From assembly GCF_010450875.1 (NCBI RefSeq), contig NZ_CP048422.1, positions 1,519,001 through 1,583,000 on the forward strand: a stretch of 64,000 bases of DNA. Direction: 5' to 3'. This stretch comes from Sphingomonas insulae. Lineage in GTDB: Bacteria; Pseudomonadota; Alphaproteobacteria; Sphingomonadales; Sphingomonadaceae. Below the pieces are notes generated by a model. The model was given only the letters and a program-made list of their open reading frames with translations, had not been told where the DNA came from and searched no databases. The position numbers were made by a program, and so were the translations under genes. Positions within the stretch are counted from its first letter, which is position 1. Every line of letters starts with the position of its first letter. Positions 54,712 to 63,236 of this stretch are shown in pieces.

Positions 54712-55143
54712 TCAGGTCGCTGGCGTATGTCTCTTGATGAACGCATCGACCGTCACTTGCTGGTCGGTCCGGATCGGCTGGGGCCGCTTCAATCGCTTGG
54801 CGACCTCTTCGGCGATCATCTTTTCAGTCGCTTCGTGATCGGCTGCCGACATCGCCGCGATCTGCTCTTCGGTCAGCTTCTTGTCCTTGAGCACGTCCCG
54901 CCGCGCGCGCTCGACGGGCGTCATCTGCGCCTCCCGCTTGTACGCGGCCATCGCCGCATCCAGCTTCTGCCCGGGGGTGACGGCGGATGTCGTCGCGCCC
55001 GCGCCCGACGGCGCCTGCGGACCGGCCGGCGGGGTCGTGGCGCGCTGCGCTTCGACCATCCGTTGGAAGGCGGCATTGCTGCCACGGCGCTTCACCGCCT
55101 CGACGGCATTCGCCACAGTCGCTGCGGCAATCGGCACGATCAT
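54712..55143 (-). CDS. Small hypothetical protein, Ala-rich
   Basis: 143 residues from ATG 55143, with GGGGGAG about 8 bases before it; a Met eight residues earlier is possible. The N-terminus IVPIAAATVANAVEAV could be a short membrane or amphipathic helix. A Pro/Ala/Thr linker (ATTPPAGPQAPSGAGATTS) precedes a charged helix (KLDAAMAAYKREAQMTPVERARRDVLKDKKLTEEQIAAMSAADHEATEKMIAEEVAKRL). No family is recognised. It is leftward, next to lptG, with a separate start. Confidence 0.6.
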   Translation of the reverse strand: MIVPIAAATVANAVEAVKRRGSNAAFQRMVEAQRATTPPAGPQAPSGAGATTSAVTPGQKLDAAMAAYKREAQMTPVERARRDVLKDKKLTEEQIAAMSAADHEATEKMIAEEVAKRLKRPQPIRTDQQVTVDAFIKRHTPAT

Positions 55144-55236
55144 CCCACGGTCTCCCCCGCCCGGCATCCGTCGCCGCGACGCTACGACAGCCCTAGTGGA
55201 TGGGGATTAACGACGCGTTAGGTCCGAAATGGAATT

Positions 55237-56328
55237 CTATTCCTCGGTCCGGATCAGCACCGCTTCGCCGATCAGCAGGAACAGCAGGAACGGCGCCCAG
55301 GCGGCGAGGAACGGCGGATAGGCCCCCAGATTGCCCATCGCCAGCGCGAAATTGTCCGCGACGAAATAGGCGAAGCCCAGCGCCATGCCGATCACCGCGC
55401 GCACGAACAGCTGCCCCGAACGGGCGATGCCGAAGGCGGCGACGGCGCCAAGCAGCGGCATCAGCACCGCCGATAGCGGGCCCGAGAACTTGTGCCACAG
55501 CGTGCCTTCCAGCGACTTGGTCGGCCGGCCGGCATCGCGCAGGTCGCCGATCGCCGAGGCGAGCTGCGCGAAATCGAGCCCCTCGGGATTGACCTTGCCA
55601 AGCGTGAACTGATCGGGCCGGACGCCCGGCGCGACCTTGACCGTGCCGAGGTTGGCGAGCTTGCCGGTCGCCACGTCGAAGCGGGTCGCCGGGCTGATCG
55701 CCCATCCATCGCCCGCATGGCGGCCCTGCGGCGCGCGGATGATCGCGACCAGCTCGCCGCCCGTGCGGTCGTAGACCGTGACGGTGCCGAGCTGCGTCCG
55801 CTCGCCGCGGCCGCGCACCTGCTGCACCGCGATCAGATCGTCGCCGTCGCGGACCCACACGTTGGTCCGCTCGCCCCGGTCGATCGGCAGCGGGCCGTAG
55901 TCGACGTCCTTCCACTGGTCCAGCGTCGCGGTGGCGCGCGTGACGATCCGCTCGTTGAACGCGAAGCTGACCGCGGCGACACCCAGGCTGGCGACGAGCA
56001 GCGGCGCGAGCACCTGATGCGCCGACAGACCCGCCGCCTTCAGCGCGATGACCTCGCTGTTCTGGTTCATCGTGATGAGCGTCAGGATCGTGCCGAGCAG
56101 CACCGAGAAGGGCAGGAGGAACGCGACGATCTGCGGCGCGCGCAGCCCGACATATTGCCACACCTGCGCCTGCGTATTGCCGGGATGCGCCAGGATCGCG
56201 CCGGATTCGCTGAGCAGGTCAAGCGTCTGCAGGATCAGCAGCAGCGCGGCGAGCAGGCCGAACGTCCGCACCAGGAACATGCGGCCCATGTAGATCGCGA
56301 CGGTCCGCGACGGAAAGAAGCTGGTCAT
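55237..56328 (-). CDS. lptG: LPS export permease LptG (YjgP/YjgQ family)
   Basis: 363 residues. The N-terminus ALYMGRMFLVRTFGLLAALLLILQTLDLL-like (AIYMGRMFLVRTFGLLAALL) and NSEVIALKAAGLSAHQVLAPLLVASLG are LptG marks. Six membrane helices are placed around a periplasmic beta-jellyroll. LptF and LptG, with LptB ATPase and LptC, pull lipid from the inner membrane to the Lpt bridge. Its ATG overlaps the lptF stop by 4 bases. The cargo in sphingomonads, which replace LPS by glycosphingolipid, is a real question. Confidence 0.93.
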   Translation of the reverse strand: MTSFFPSRTVAIYMGRMFLVRTFGLLAALLLILQTLDLLSESGAILAHPGNTQAQVWQYVGLRAPQIVAFLLPFSVLLGTILTLITMNQNSEVIALKAAGLSAHQVLAPLLVASLGVAAVSFAFNERIVTRATATLDQWKDVDYGPLPIDRGERTNVWVRDGDDLIAVQQVRGRGERTQLGTVTVYDRTGGELVAIIRAPQGRHAGDGWAISPATRFDVATGKLANLGTVKVAPGVRPDQFTLGKVNPEGLDFAQLASAIGDLRDAGRPTKSLEGTLWHKFSGPLSAVLMPLLGAVAAFGIARSGQLFVRAVIGMALGFAYFVADNFALAMGNLGAYPPFLAAWAPFLLFLLIGEAVLIRTEE

Positions 56329-57521
56329 GCCGCGGCTCCCTTCTTGCGACCCCGGCCGGGCAGGTAACGGGTCAGCAGCTTGAAGACCTTCGAGAAGCCG
56401 CGCTCCAGCGCGCCGATCGGCTGGCCGCCGGGAACGTAGGCGATCTGATAATACATCCAGAGGATGATCCCGGCAAAGATGCAGAACGGCACCCAGAGGG
56501 CGACCAGCGGGTCTATCCGGCCCAGCTCGCCGATCGACGCGGCATATTCGTTCACCTTGTGATAGGCGACGATCATCACGATCGCCAGGAACACGCCGAA
56601 GCCGGAATTGGACCGCTTCGGCGGTACGCCGAGGGCGATGGCGAGCAGGGGCAGCAGGAACATCGTCGCCACCTCGACCAGCCGGAAATGGAATTCCGAC
56701 CGGCTGCTGGCGCGCTGTTCCTCGCTTGCCGATGCGTGACCCAGCTTGGCCAGTTCCGGCAGCGTGAATTCTAGGTTGCGGCCGCCGCGCTGGCGGAAAT
56801 TCTCGTAGCGGGGCAGCGGGATCGGCAGGTCGTGGCTGGTGAACGTCAGCACGCGCGGGACGGTGAAATTGGGTGCCTTGTGCACCAGCGTGCCCTTGGT
56901 CAGGCGAAAGATGATCGTGTTGGGGTCGTCGGTCGCCAGGAACTGGCCGGATTGCGCGGTGACCGAATAGCTGGTGCCCTTGTCGTTGTAATAGACGAAG
57001 ATGCCGTCCAGCTTGCGGCCCTTGTCATGGCTCTGCTCGATGCGCAGCGTCATGCGGTCGCCAAAATGGGTGAATTCGCCCACCTTGATCGATGCGCCCA
57101 GCGCGCCGGTGCGCAGTTCGAACCGCAGCTGCTCGTAATAATAGCGGGCCTTGGGCTGGACGAAGCCGACGATGGCGATGTTCAGAGCCGCCAGGATCAG
57201 CGCGTACATGAACGGCACGCGCAACATCCGCGTATAGCTGACGCCGACCGCGCGCAGCACGTCGAGTTCGGAATTCGCCGCCAGCCGCCGAAACGCCAGC
57301 AGGATACCCAGCAGCAGCCCGATCGGAATGCCCAGGCCGAGATATTCAGGCAGCAGGTTGGCGAGCATCCGCCAGACGACGCTGATCGGGCCGCCTTCCG
57401 TGGCGACGAAGTCGAACAGGCGGCGGATGCGGTCGAGCACCAGCAGCATGGCGGCGATCGTCAGCGTCGAAAACAACGGCAGCGCGATCAGCCGGGCCAT
57501 GTAGCGGTCGAGGGATGTCAT
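56325..57521 (-). CDS. lptF: LPS export permease LptF (YjgP/YjgQ family)
   Basis: 398 residues. DRYMARLIALPLFSTLTIAAMLLVLDRI starts the first helix pair; LGIPIGLLLGILLAFRRLAANSELDVLRAVGVSYTRM is the conserved coupling region, and HFRLVEVATMFLLPLLAIALGVPPKRSNSGFGVF opens the second set of helices. A cytoplasmic C-terminal tail ends RYLPGRGRKKGAAA, strongly basic. It is first in a coupled lptF-lptG pair, as in most proteobacteria without lptC nearby. Confidence 0.93.
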   Translation of the reverse strand: MTSLDRYMARLIALPLFSTLTIAAMLLVLDRIRRLFDFVATEGGPISVVWRMLANLLPEYLGLGIPIGLLLGILLAFRRLAANSELDVLRAVGVSYTRMLRVPFMYALILAALNIAIVGFVQPKARYYYEQLRFELRTGALGASIKVGEFTHFGDRMTLRIEQSHDKGRKLDGIFVYYNDKGTSYSVTAQSGQFLATDDPNTIIFRLTKGTLVHKAPNFTVPRVLTFTSHDLPIPLPRYENFRQRGGRNLEFTLPELAKLGHASASEEQRASSRSEFHFRLVEVATMFLLPLLAIALGVPPKRSNSGFGVFLAIVMIVAYHKVNEYAASIGELGRIDPLVALWVPFCIFAGIILWMYYQIAYVPGGQPIGALERGFSKVFKLLTRYLPGRGRKKGAAA

Positions 57522-57627
57522 GCGGGAAGGGGCTCGGGCCGGGACGGGAAGCGTGCGGTATAGGCGCAGGGCAGGCGGGCGTCAGCTAGAAAAGCCTTGC
57601 TGGACCCGGCCGGGTCATACCCTCCGG

Positions 57628-59526
57628 TCACTCGGCCGCGATCTGCTGCGGCGGGGCAGGGCGTTCGCTCGCCATCGCCCGGCCGATCGCCCGCTCCAGC
57701 CCGACGAGGGTGAAGGGCTTGCGCAGCAGCTGGTGCATGCCGAACTCGCTGGCGTTCGCCTCGCCGGCGAACCCGGTGACGAACAATATTGCGATGTGCG
57801 GGTAGTGCGGGCCGATGCCGGCGATCATTTCCGGTCCGGTCTGCCCGGGCATGAGGACGTCGGAAATGATGAGGTCGATGCCATCATGCGCGGCGAGCAA
57901 TCCCATTGCCTTGCCGGGCGCATCGCAGGCGATACCATGGTGGCCGAGTTCCTCCAGCGCCCCCATCGTCGCCGCCAGCACGCGCGGGTCGTCCTCGACC
58001 ACCAGCACCTGCAAGCCCTCCGGGACCGGTTCTGCCGGCGCGATATCGATGACGGCCGCATGGTCCGGCGCGGTCGTTGCGGTGTCGCGCGGCAGATAGA
58101 GGGTGACGGTGGTACCTTTGCCCGGCGCGGTATCGATCGTGATCGCGCCCGCCAGCTGACGGACCAGCGCAAAGATCTGGCTGAGCCCCAGCCCGGTGCC
58201 CTTGCCCGCCTCCTTAGTGGTAAAGAACGGTTCGTAGACGCGCTCGACGACGTCGGGCGTCATGCCGGTTCCATCGTCGGTGACCGCCAGCGTGACATAA
58301 TCGCCCGCCGCGCAATGATCGACCTGATGTTCGGCCAGCGTCGCCATGCCGGTCGCGATCACCATCCGGCCGCGCCCGTTCATCGCGTCGCGCGCGTTGA
58401 CCGCCAGGTTCAGCACCGCATTTTCCAGCTGCACCCGATCGGCCCGCACCCGCCATCCGCACGCCTCGTTGCGGGTGACGACGGTGATCGCATCGCCCAG
58501 CGTCCGGTCGAGCAGTTCCGACATGCCGGATACCAGCTGTGCCGCCGCGATCGGTTCGGGTTTCAACGATTCCTCGCGGCTGAACGCCAGCAGTCGCCGG
58601 GTCAGCGCCGCCGCGCGATTGGCGCCATCGGCGGCATTGTCCAGATGGCGCGCAACGGCGGCGGGATCGCTGGCGACGGCACGCTTCGCCAGTTCCAGCC
58701 CGCCGAGAACGACCGCGAGCATATTGTTGAAATCGTGCGCGATACCACCGGTCAACTGGCCGACCGCCTCCATCTTCTGCACCTGGCGCAGCTTGGCTTC
58801 CTGCACCCGCAATTCGTCGGTCGCCTGGCCTACCGCCGCCGACAGCTCTTCGGCACGTTCGCGCTCCGCATCGGCCTCGGCCTGCGCCAGCGCCCGTTCG
58901 CCGACCGCCTGAAGCGTGAACCACCCGAGCACCAGCGCGCCGAGCACGATCAGCACGCCGAAGATCGCGAGCACCCCGGCGATGCGGCTCGACCGGTCGA
59001 CGGTGCGCATCGCATCGGCCGTGCGGGCATCCAGCAGCGCCCGCTCGCCGGAAATGATCTCATCCAGCGTCCGGTCGATCGCCGCCAGCGTCGGCGACTG
59101 GCGCGCCTTGTAATAGCGGGCGAGTGCCTGGCTGTTCTTGCCATACGTGGTGCTGAGCGCCGTCAGCGACAGCTCGGCGCCCCGCTGCATATAGGCGGTG
59201 CGCAGCTGGGCGACGCGGGCACTCTGTTCGCCGGTCGCCTGCGTCAGCCGCTCCAGCCGGCCCAGCTGCGTGCCGGCCAGCCGCCACTGGTCGAAATAGA
59301 TCTGGCCGAGTTCCTGCTCCGCCTTGCCGCTGATGACGTAGCGGCCCAGCGACGCCTCCGACCGCGCGATCGTGCCCGACACCGTGCGGGCGAGGATCAT
59401 CACGTCGTAACTATGGGCCTGCGCCTGCAGCGCCCGGTCGCGCTGGCGGTTGGCCTCTCCCAGCGTCAGGATAAGCGCGACCAGCACCGCCGCGCCGAGC
59501 AGACCCATCACGACCAGCGTGATCAT
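57628..59526 (-). CDS. Hybrid sensor histidine kinase with receiver domain
   Basis: 632 residues; an in-frame stop upstream (near 59575) limits the start. TM1 (1-25) and TM2 (about 182-205) enclose a helical CHASE3-like sensor. A coiled coil (AQAEADAERERAEELSAAVGQ) leads to HisKA with the phospho-His in QLTGGIAHDFNNMLAVVLGG, ATPase motifs NAVLNLAVNARDAM (N), DDGTGMTPDVVERVYEPFFTTK and GTGLGLSQIF (G), then a receiver with VLVVEDD and phospho-Asp in LIISDVLMPGQTGPEM. The signal and partner are unknown; it stands beside spt but has its own 113-bp gap. Confidence 0.94.
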   Translation of the reverse strand: MITLVVMGLLGAAVLVALILTLGEANRQRDRALQAQAHSYDVMILARTVSGTIARSEASLGRYVISGKAEQELGQIYFDQWRLAGTQLGRLERLTQATGEQSARVAQLRTAYMQRGAELSLTALSTTYGKNSQALARYYKARQSPTLAAIDRTLDEIISGERALLDARTADAMRTVDRSSRIAGVLAIFGVLIVLGALVLGWFTLQAVGERALAQAEADAERERAEELSAAVGQATDELRVQEAKLRQVQKMEAVGQLTGGIAHDFNNMLAVVLGGLELAKRAVASDPAAVARHLDNAADGANRAAALTRRLLAFSREESLKPEPIAAAQLVSGMSELLDRTLGDAITVVTRNEACGWRVRADRVQLENAVLNLAVNARDAMNGRGRMVIATGMATLAEHQVDHCAAGDYVTLAVTDDGTGMTPDVVERVYEPFFTTKEAGKGTGLGLSQIFALVRQLAGAITIDTAPGKGTTVTLYLPRDTATTAPDHAAVIDIAPAEPVPEGLQVLVVEDDPRVLAATMGALEELGHHGIACDAPGKAMGLLAAHDGIDLIISDVLMPGQTGPEMIAGIGPHYPHIAILFVTGFAGEANASEFGMHQLLRKPFTLVGLERAIGRAMASERPAPPQQIAAE

Positions 59527-59639
59527 CCGCCAGGCTGCGTCGCCTCCCAGGGCCCCCCCGGGACCGTCTCGGCGTCATCCCGCGTCACGGCAACGATGCT
59601 AACGCGTTTCGTGGCGCCTGAAAAGCGCCCGCGGGGGCG

Positions 59640-60902
59640 TCAGCCGATCGCGCCCACGGCCTGTCCCGCGGCTTGGAACTTGGCCAATACGGTGTCGAGT
59701 TGTGCCGCGCTGTGTTCGGCGCACAGGGAACATCGCAACAGGAACGTGCCGGCGGGCGTCGCGGGCGGGCGCGCCATGTTGACGTAGACACCCGCTTCCA
59801 GCAGCCCCTGCCACATCGCGACCGCCTGTTCCTGGTCGTCCAGGATCACGGCGACGATCGCGCTGTCCGGGGCATCAGTGCCGAGGCGGAAGCCCATCGC
59901 CTTCAGCCCGCCGTGCAGCTGGCGCGCATTCGCCCACAATTGGTCGCGCTTGGCATGCGCGGTCTTCAACTTGCGGATCGACGCCGCAGCGGTAGCGACC
60001 ACCGACGGCGGCAGGCTGGCGGTAAAGATATACGGGCGGCAGGCGAGGCGGATCGCCTCGAACTTCGGGTGGTTCGAAACGCAGAACCCGCCGACCGTAC
60101 CGACCGATTTCGAAAAGGTGCCGACGACGAAATCCACATCCGCCTCCAGGCCCTGCGCTTCGTAGACGCCGCGACCGTTGGGACCATAGAAGCCCATCGA
60201 ATGCGCCTCGTCGGACAGGACCATCGCCCCATGCTTCTTGGCGACGGCGACCATGTCCTTGAGCGGCGCGATATCGCCCAGCATCGAATAGACGCCTTCG
60301 AGCACCACCAGCTTGCCCGCCTCGGCGGGCAGGCGGCCGAGGCGCTTGTCGAGGTCCTCGACGCTGTTGTGGCGGAAGCGGACGATCTCGGCGACGCCCT
60401 GTTTGCACCCGTCGTAGATCGAGGCATGGCTGTCGGCATCGAGGATGACGTATTCCCCCTTGCCGACCAGCGTCGAGATCATGCCGAGATTGGCCATGTA
60501 GCCGGTCGAGAACACGATCGCGCCGGTGGTGCCGTAGAAGTCGCGCAGCGCCGCCTCGGCTTCCATATGGTCGCGGAAGGTGCCGTTCAGCATGCGGCTG
60601 CCGTTGGTGCCCGAACCGAATCGTTCCAGCGCGGCATGGCCGGCGGCGATGACGTCGGGGTCGAACGTCATGCCCATGTAATTGTAGGTGCCGAGCAGGA
60701 TCGTGTCGCGACCGGCGATCACCGCCTCGGTCGGCGACCGGACCTCGTCCATCACGATCGCGAACGGGTCGGTGACGCCGGTGTCGATCAGCGCCTGGCG
60801 TTCGGCGATCAGGCCGTCGAACTTGCTCATCAGGTCGCGTTCCGGCGCGACCGGCGCCGGGTTCATGTCGAGCGCCTCGGGCTGCAGGCCGGTCTCGGTC
60901 AT
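59640..60902 (-). CDS. spt: Serine palmitoyltransferase
   Basis: 420 residues, the length of the Sphingomonas enzyme. PLP marks are YNYMGMTFDPDVIAAGHAALERFGSGTNGSRMLNGT, YVILDADSHASIYDGC, SDEAHSMGFYGPNGRGVYEAQGLE, and the PLP lysine in VVGTFSKSVGTVGGFCVSNHP (near 275). It condenses serine with an acyl thioester to give 3-ketosphinganine, the first step of sphingolipid synthesis, in the cytoplasm. It lies one base after the acyl carrier protein gene, so its acyl donor is probably the acyl-ACP from that neighbour. Confidence 0.97.
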   Translation of the reverse strand: MTETGLQPEALDMNPAPVAPERDLMSKFDGLIAERQALIDTGVTDPFAIVMDEVRSPTEAVIAGRDTILLGTYNYMGMTFDPDVIAAGHAALERFGSGTNGSRMLNGTFRDHMEAEAALRDFYGTTGAIVFSTGYMANLGMISTLVGKGEYVILDADSHASIYDGCKQGVAEIVRFRHNSVEDLDKRLGRLPAEAGKLVVLEGVYSMLGDIAPLKDMVAVAKKHGAMVLSDEAHSMGFYGPNGRGVYEAQGLEADVDFVVGTFSKSVGTVGGFCVSNHPKFEAIRLACRPYIFTASLPPSVVATAAASIRKLKTAHAKRDQLWANARQLHGGLKAMGFRLGTDAPDSAIVAVILDDQEQAVAMWQGLLEAGVYVNMARPPATPAGTFLLRCSLCAEHSAAQLDTVLAKFQAAGQAVGAIG

Positions 60903-60903
60903 G

Positions 60904-61146
60904 TCAGCCCTTCAGCTTGGCGACGGCGTCTGCAAGCTGGCCGATATTCTCGATCTCCGCCTGCATGTTCATCGTGATGATGATGTCGAATTCGTCCTCG
61001 ATAGCCGCGACGAAATCCATCACGGTCAGACTGTCCCACTCCAGATCGCCCTGGAAGGTGGTGGCTTCGGTCAGCGCGACGCCCTTTTTGTTGAACGGTT
61101 CGATCTGGGCGTTGATCGTGTCGAGGATCTGGGTGCGGTCGGTCAT
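60904..61146 (-). CDS. Acyl carrier protein for sphingolipid synthesis
   Basis: 80 residues from ATG 61146 (MTDRTQ); a Met three residues earlier is possible. The phosphopantetheine Ser is in DLEWDSLTVMDFVAAIEDEF (near 38), in the standard DSL context. The rest is a four-helix acidic ACP ending LADAVAKLKG. It is not the fatty-acid-synthase ACP (different helix II). Its place between cerR-like and spt genes matches the sphingolipid cluster of Caulobacter and other sphingolipid-making alphaproteobacteria. Confidence 0.93.
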   Translation of the reverse strand: MTDRTQILDTINAQIEPFNKKGVALTEATTFQGDLEWDSLTVMDFVAAIEDEFDIIITMNMQAEIENIGQLADAVAKLKG

Positions 61147-61189
61147 GATGGTCATCCGAATGGCGGCCAAATACGGCAGGGTTGCGGCG

Positions 61190-62092
61190 CTATAGCAGCC
61201 CGTTGGCGCGATACCATCGCGCGGTTGCGGCAAGGCCCTCCGCCAGCGGGACGGACGGTGTCCAGAGCGCGGGCGGCGGGCGGTGCGACGGCCGGGCGGT
61301 CCAGTCGGGGTGGACGAGATAGCCGACCCGGTCGGCGGTGAGCTTCGCTTCGTCGCCGCGCAGCGCGCGATCCAGCGTCGCGCCCAGCATCAGTGCTTGG
61401 CGGGGCAGGTGCAGCGCCAGCACGCGGTCGCGGCCGACCGCGCGGCCGATGGCCTGCGCCAGCGCGGCGTGGCTCAGCGCATGGCCATCGTCGACCTCGT
61501 ACAGTGTCGGCGGCACTGCGCGTGTCGCCAGCGTCAGCAGCAGCGTCGCCAGGTCGTCCACCGCCACCAGCGACACCAGCCCGCGCGGCGGCAGCAGCGC
61601 GATGCCCCAGCGGGCGGCGCGGAACAGGTCGCGCATCTCCATGTCGCCGGGCCCGTAGACGCCGCTCGGCCGGACGATGCTCCAGTCGAGCCCGCTGCGC
61701 TCGACCAGCGTTTCCCCCTGCGCCTTCGACCAGCCGTAGGTCGACAGCTGCGGTTCGCGCGCGGAAAGGGACGAGACATGGACGAATCGGCGCACGCCCG
61801 CCCCCGCCGCGGCGGCAAGCATCGCCCGCGTACCATCGACATTGCCGGCGACGAACGCCGCGCGATCGGGCGCGCTGACCACGCCGGCGACATGCACGAC
61901 CGCATCGGCCCCGTCGACGAGCGCGGCGAGGCTGCCCGGCCGATCCAGTGCACCCTCGATCCAGTCGACGCCGTCGCGCGGCGCTTGTGATCGCCGCGTC
62001 AGCGCCCGCACCCGGTGGCCCGCCGCGATCACCTGGTCGACGAGCGCGCGGCCGACGAAGCCGGTCGCACCCGTGATCGCGAGCGTCGTCAT
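61190..62092 (-). CDS. cerR: NAD-dependent epimerase-fold protein, CerR-like ceramide reductase
   Basis: 300 residues from ATG 62092. Rossmann loop TGATGFVGRALVDQVIAAG, then VVHVAGVVSAPDRAAFVAGNVDGTRAML, and STYGWSKAQGETLVER with the Tyr-x3-Lys pair of SDR enzymes. Extended SDRs of this type sit between proB and acp-spt in sphingolipid producers and reduce the 3-keto group of the sphingoid base or ceramide. Placement and size support that role; generic annotation would be NAD-dependent epimerase. Acp starts 43 bases after its stop. Confidence 0.82.
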   Translation of the reverse strand: MTTLAITGATGFVGRALVDQVIAAGHRVRALTRRSQAPRDGVDWIEGALDRPGSLAALVDGADAVVHVAGVVSAPDRAAFVAGNVDGTRAMLAAAAGAGVRRFVHVSSLSAREPQLSTYGWSKAQGETLVERSGLDWSIVRPSGVYGPGDMEMRDLFRAARWGIALLPPRGLVSLVAVDDLATLLLTLATRAVPPTLYEVDDGHALSHAALAQAIGRAVGRDRVLALHLPRQALMLGATLDRALRGDEAKLTADRVGYLVHPDWTARPSHRPPPALWTPSVPLAEGLAATARWYRANGLL

Positions 62093-62132
62093 ATCGCCGG
62101 CCCGCTTCCCCGGCGCGGGGGCGGGGCTATCG

Positions 62133-63236
62133 TCACACCAGCGCCATGTGGTTGCGATGCACCAGCGCGCTCCGCGGGGCATAGCCGAGGATCGCCGCCT
62201 GCTCGTCCGAACGCGTCCCCACCAGCCGTATCGCGTCGCCCGCGTCATATTCCGACAGTCCGCGCGCCAGCGGGCCGTCCGGGCCGTTGATCGTCACCAG
62301 GTCGCCGCGTGCGAACGCACCCTCGATCCGCGTCACTCCCGCCGCGAGCAGGCTGCTGCCGGCGGTCAGTGCCCGGGCCGCGCCGGCATCGACGTGCAGT
62401 GCGCCGCGCGCGGTCAGTCCGCCGGCCAGCCAGGCCTTGCGCGCGGTGGCGGCGCGTTCCGCCACGAACAACGTGTGTAGCTGTTCGCCGGCGAGCGGAT
62501 GGTCGAGCCGGCCGCTGGCGATGGCGAGGTGCGCGCCTGCCGCCGTCGCGATCCGCGCCGCCGCGATCTTCGACACCATGCCGCCGGATCCCATGCCCGA
62601 TGCGGATCCGCCGTCCGCCATGTCGGCCACGGCATCGATCCGCTCGACCATCGCGACGTGCCGTGCGTCCGCATGGGTATGCGGATTGGCATCGTACAGG
62701 CCATCGACGTCCGACAGCAGCACCACGCCCTGCGCGCCTGCGGCCTGTGCGACGCGTGCCGCGAGCCGGTCGTTGTCGCCGAACCGGATCTCTTCCGTCG
62801 CCACGCTGTCGTTCTCGTTGATGACCGGCACCACGCCCAGCCCGAGCAGTCGCCCCAGCGTCGCCGCCGCGTTCAGGTAGCGGCGCCGGTCCTCCAGATC
62901 GTCGAGGGTCACCAGCATCTGCGCTGCGGTCAGGCCATGGTCGCCGAGCAGCTCGGCCCAGGTCTGGCTGAGCGCGATCTGCCCGGTCGCGGCGGCGGCC
63001 TGCGCATCCTCCAGGCTGGCGCGTCCTCCCCTGGCAAGGCCGAGCCGGCGCGCACCCAGCGCAATCGCCCCGGACGACACGATCGCGACCTGCTGCCCCG
63101 CCGCGACCCGCGCGGCGATATCCGCCACCAGGGTCGCCAGCCACGCCCGCCGCACCGCGCCATCCGGCGTCACGAGCAGCGCCGATCCGACCTTGACGAT
63201 CAGGCGGGGACAGGCGGAGGGCGGAAAGAGGGTCAC
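62133..63236 (-). CDS. proB: Glutamate 5-kinase
   Basis: 367 residues starting at GTG 63236, which shares a base with the obgE stop (TAGTG). The amino-acid-kinase domain has LIVKVGSALLVTPDGAVRRAWL, IVSSGAIALGARRLGL, VPVINENDSVATEEIRFGDNDRLAARVA and GTGGMVSKIAAARIATAAG-like (GSGGMVSKIAAARIA). A C-terminal PUA domain starts near 275 (ARALTAGSSLLAAGVTRIEGAF). It catalyses the first step of proline synthesis. It is in the middle of an operon with obgE before it and cerR-like gene 40 bases after. Confidence 0.96.
   Translation of the reverse strand: MTLFPPSACPRLIVKVGSALLVTPDGAVRRAWLATLVADIAARVAAGQQVAIVSSGAIALGARRLGLARGGRASLEDAQAAAATGQIALSQTWAELLGDHGLTAAQMLVTLDDLEDRRRYLNAAATLGRLLGLGVVPVINENDSVATEEIRFGDNDRLAARVAQAAGAQGVVLLSDVDGLYDANPHTHADARHVAMVERIDAVADMADGGSASGMGSGGMVSKIAAARIATAAGAHLAIASGRLDHPLAGEQLHTLFVAERAATARKAWLAGGLTARGALHVDAGAARALTAGSSLLAAGVTRIEGAFARGDLVTINGPDGPLARGLSEYDAGDAIRLVGTRSDEQAAILGYAPRSALVHRNHMALV

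Noticed and set aside
57520..59787. 755-codon plus-strand frame
   Set aside because: It is antisense to the histidine kinase, whose domains are all clear; no ribosome site or motif supports it.
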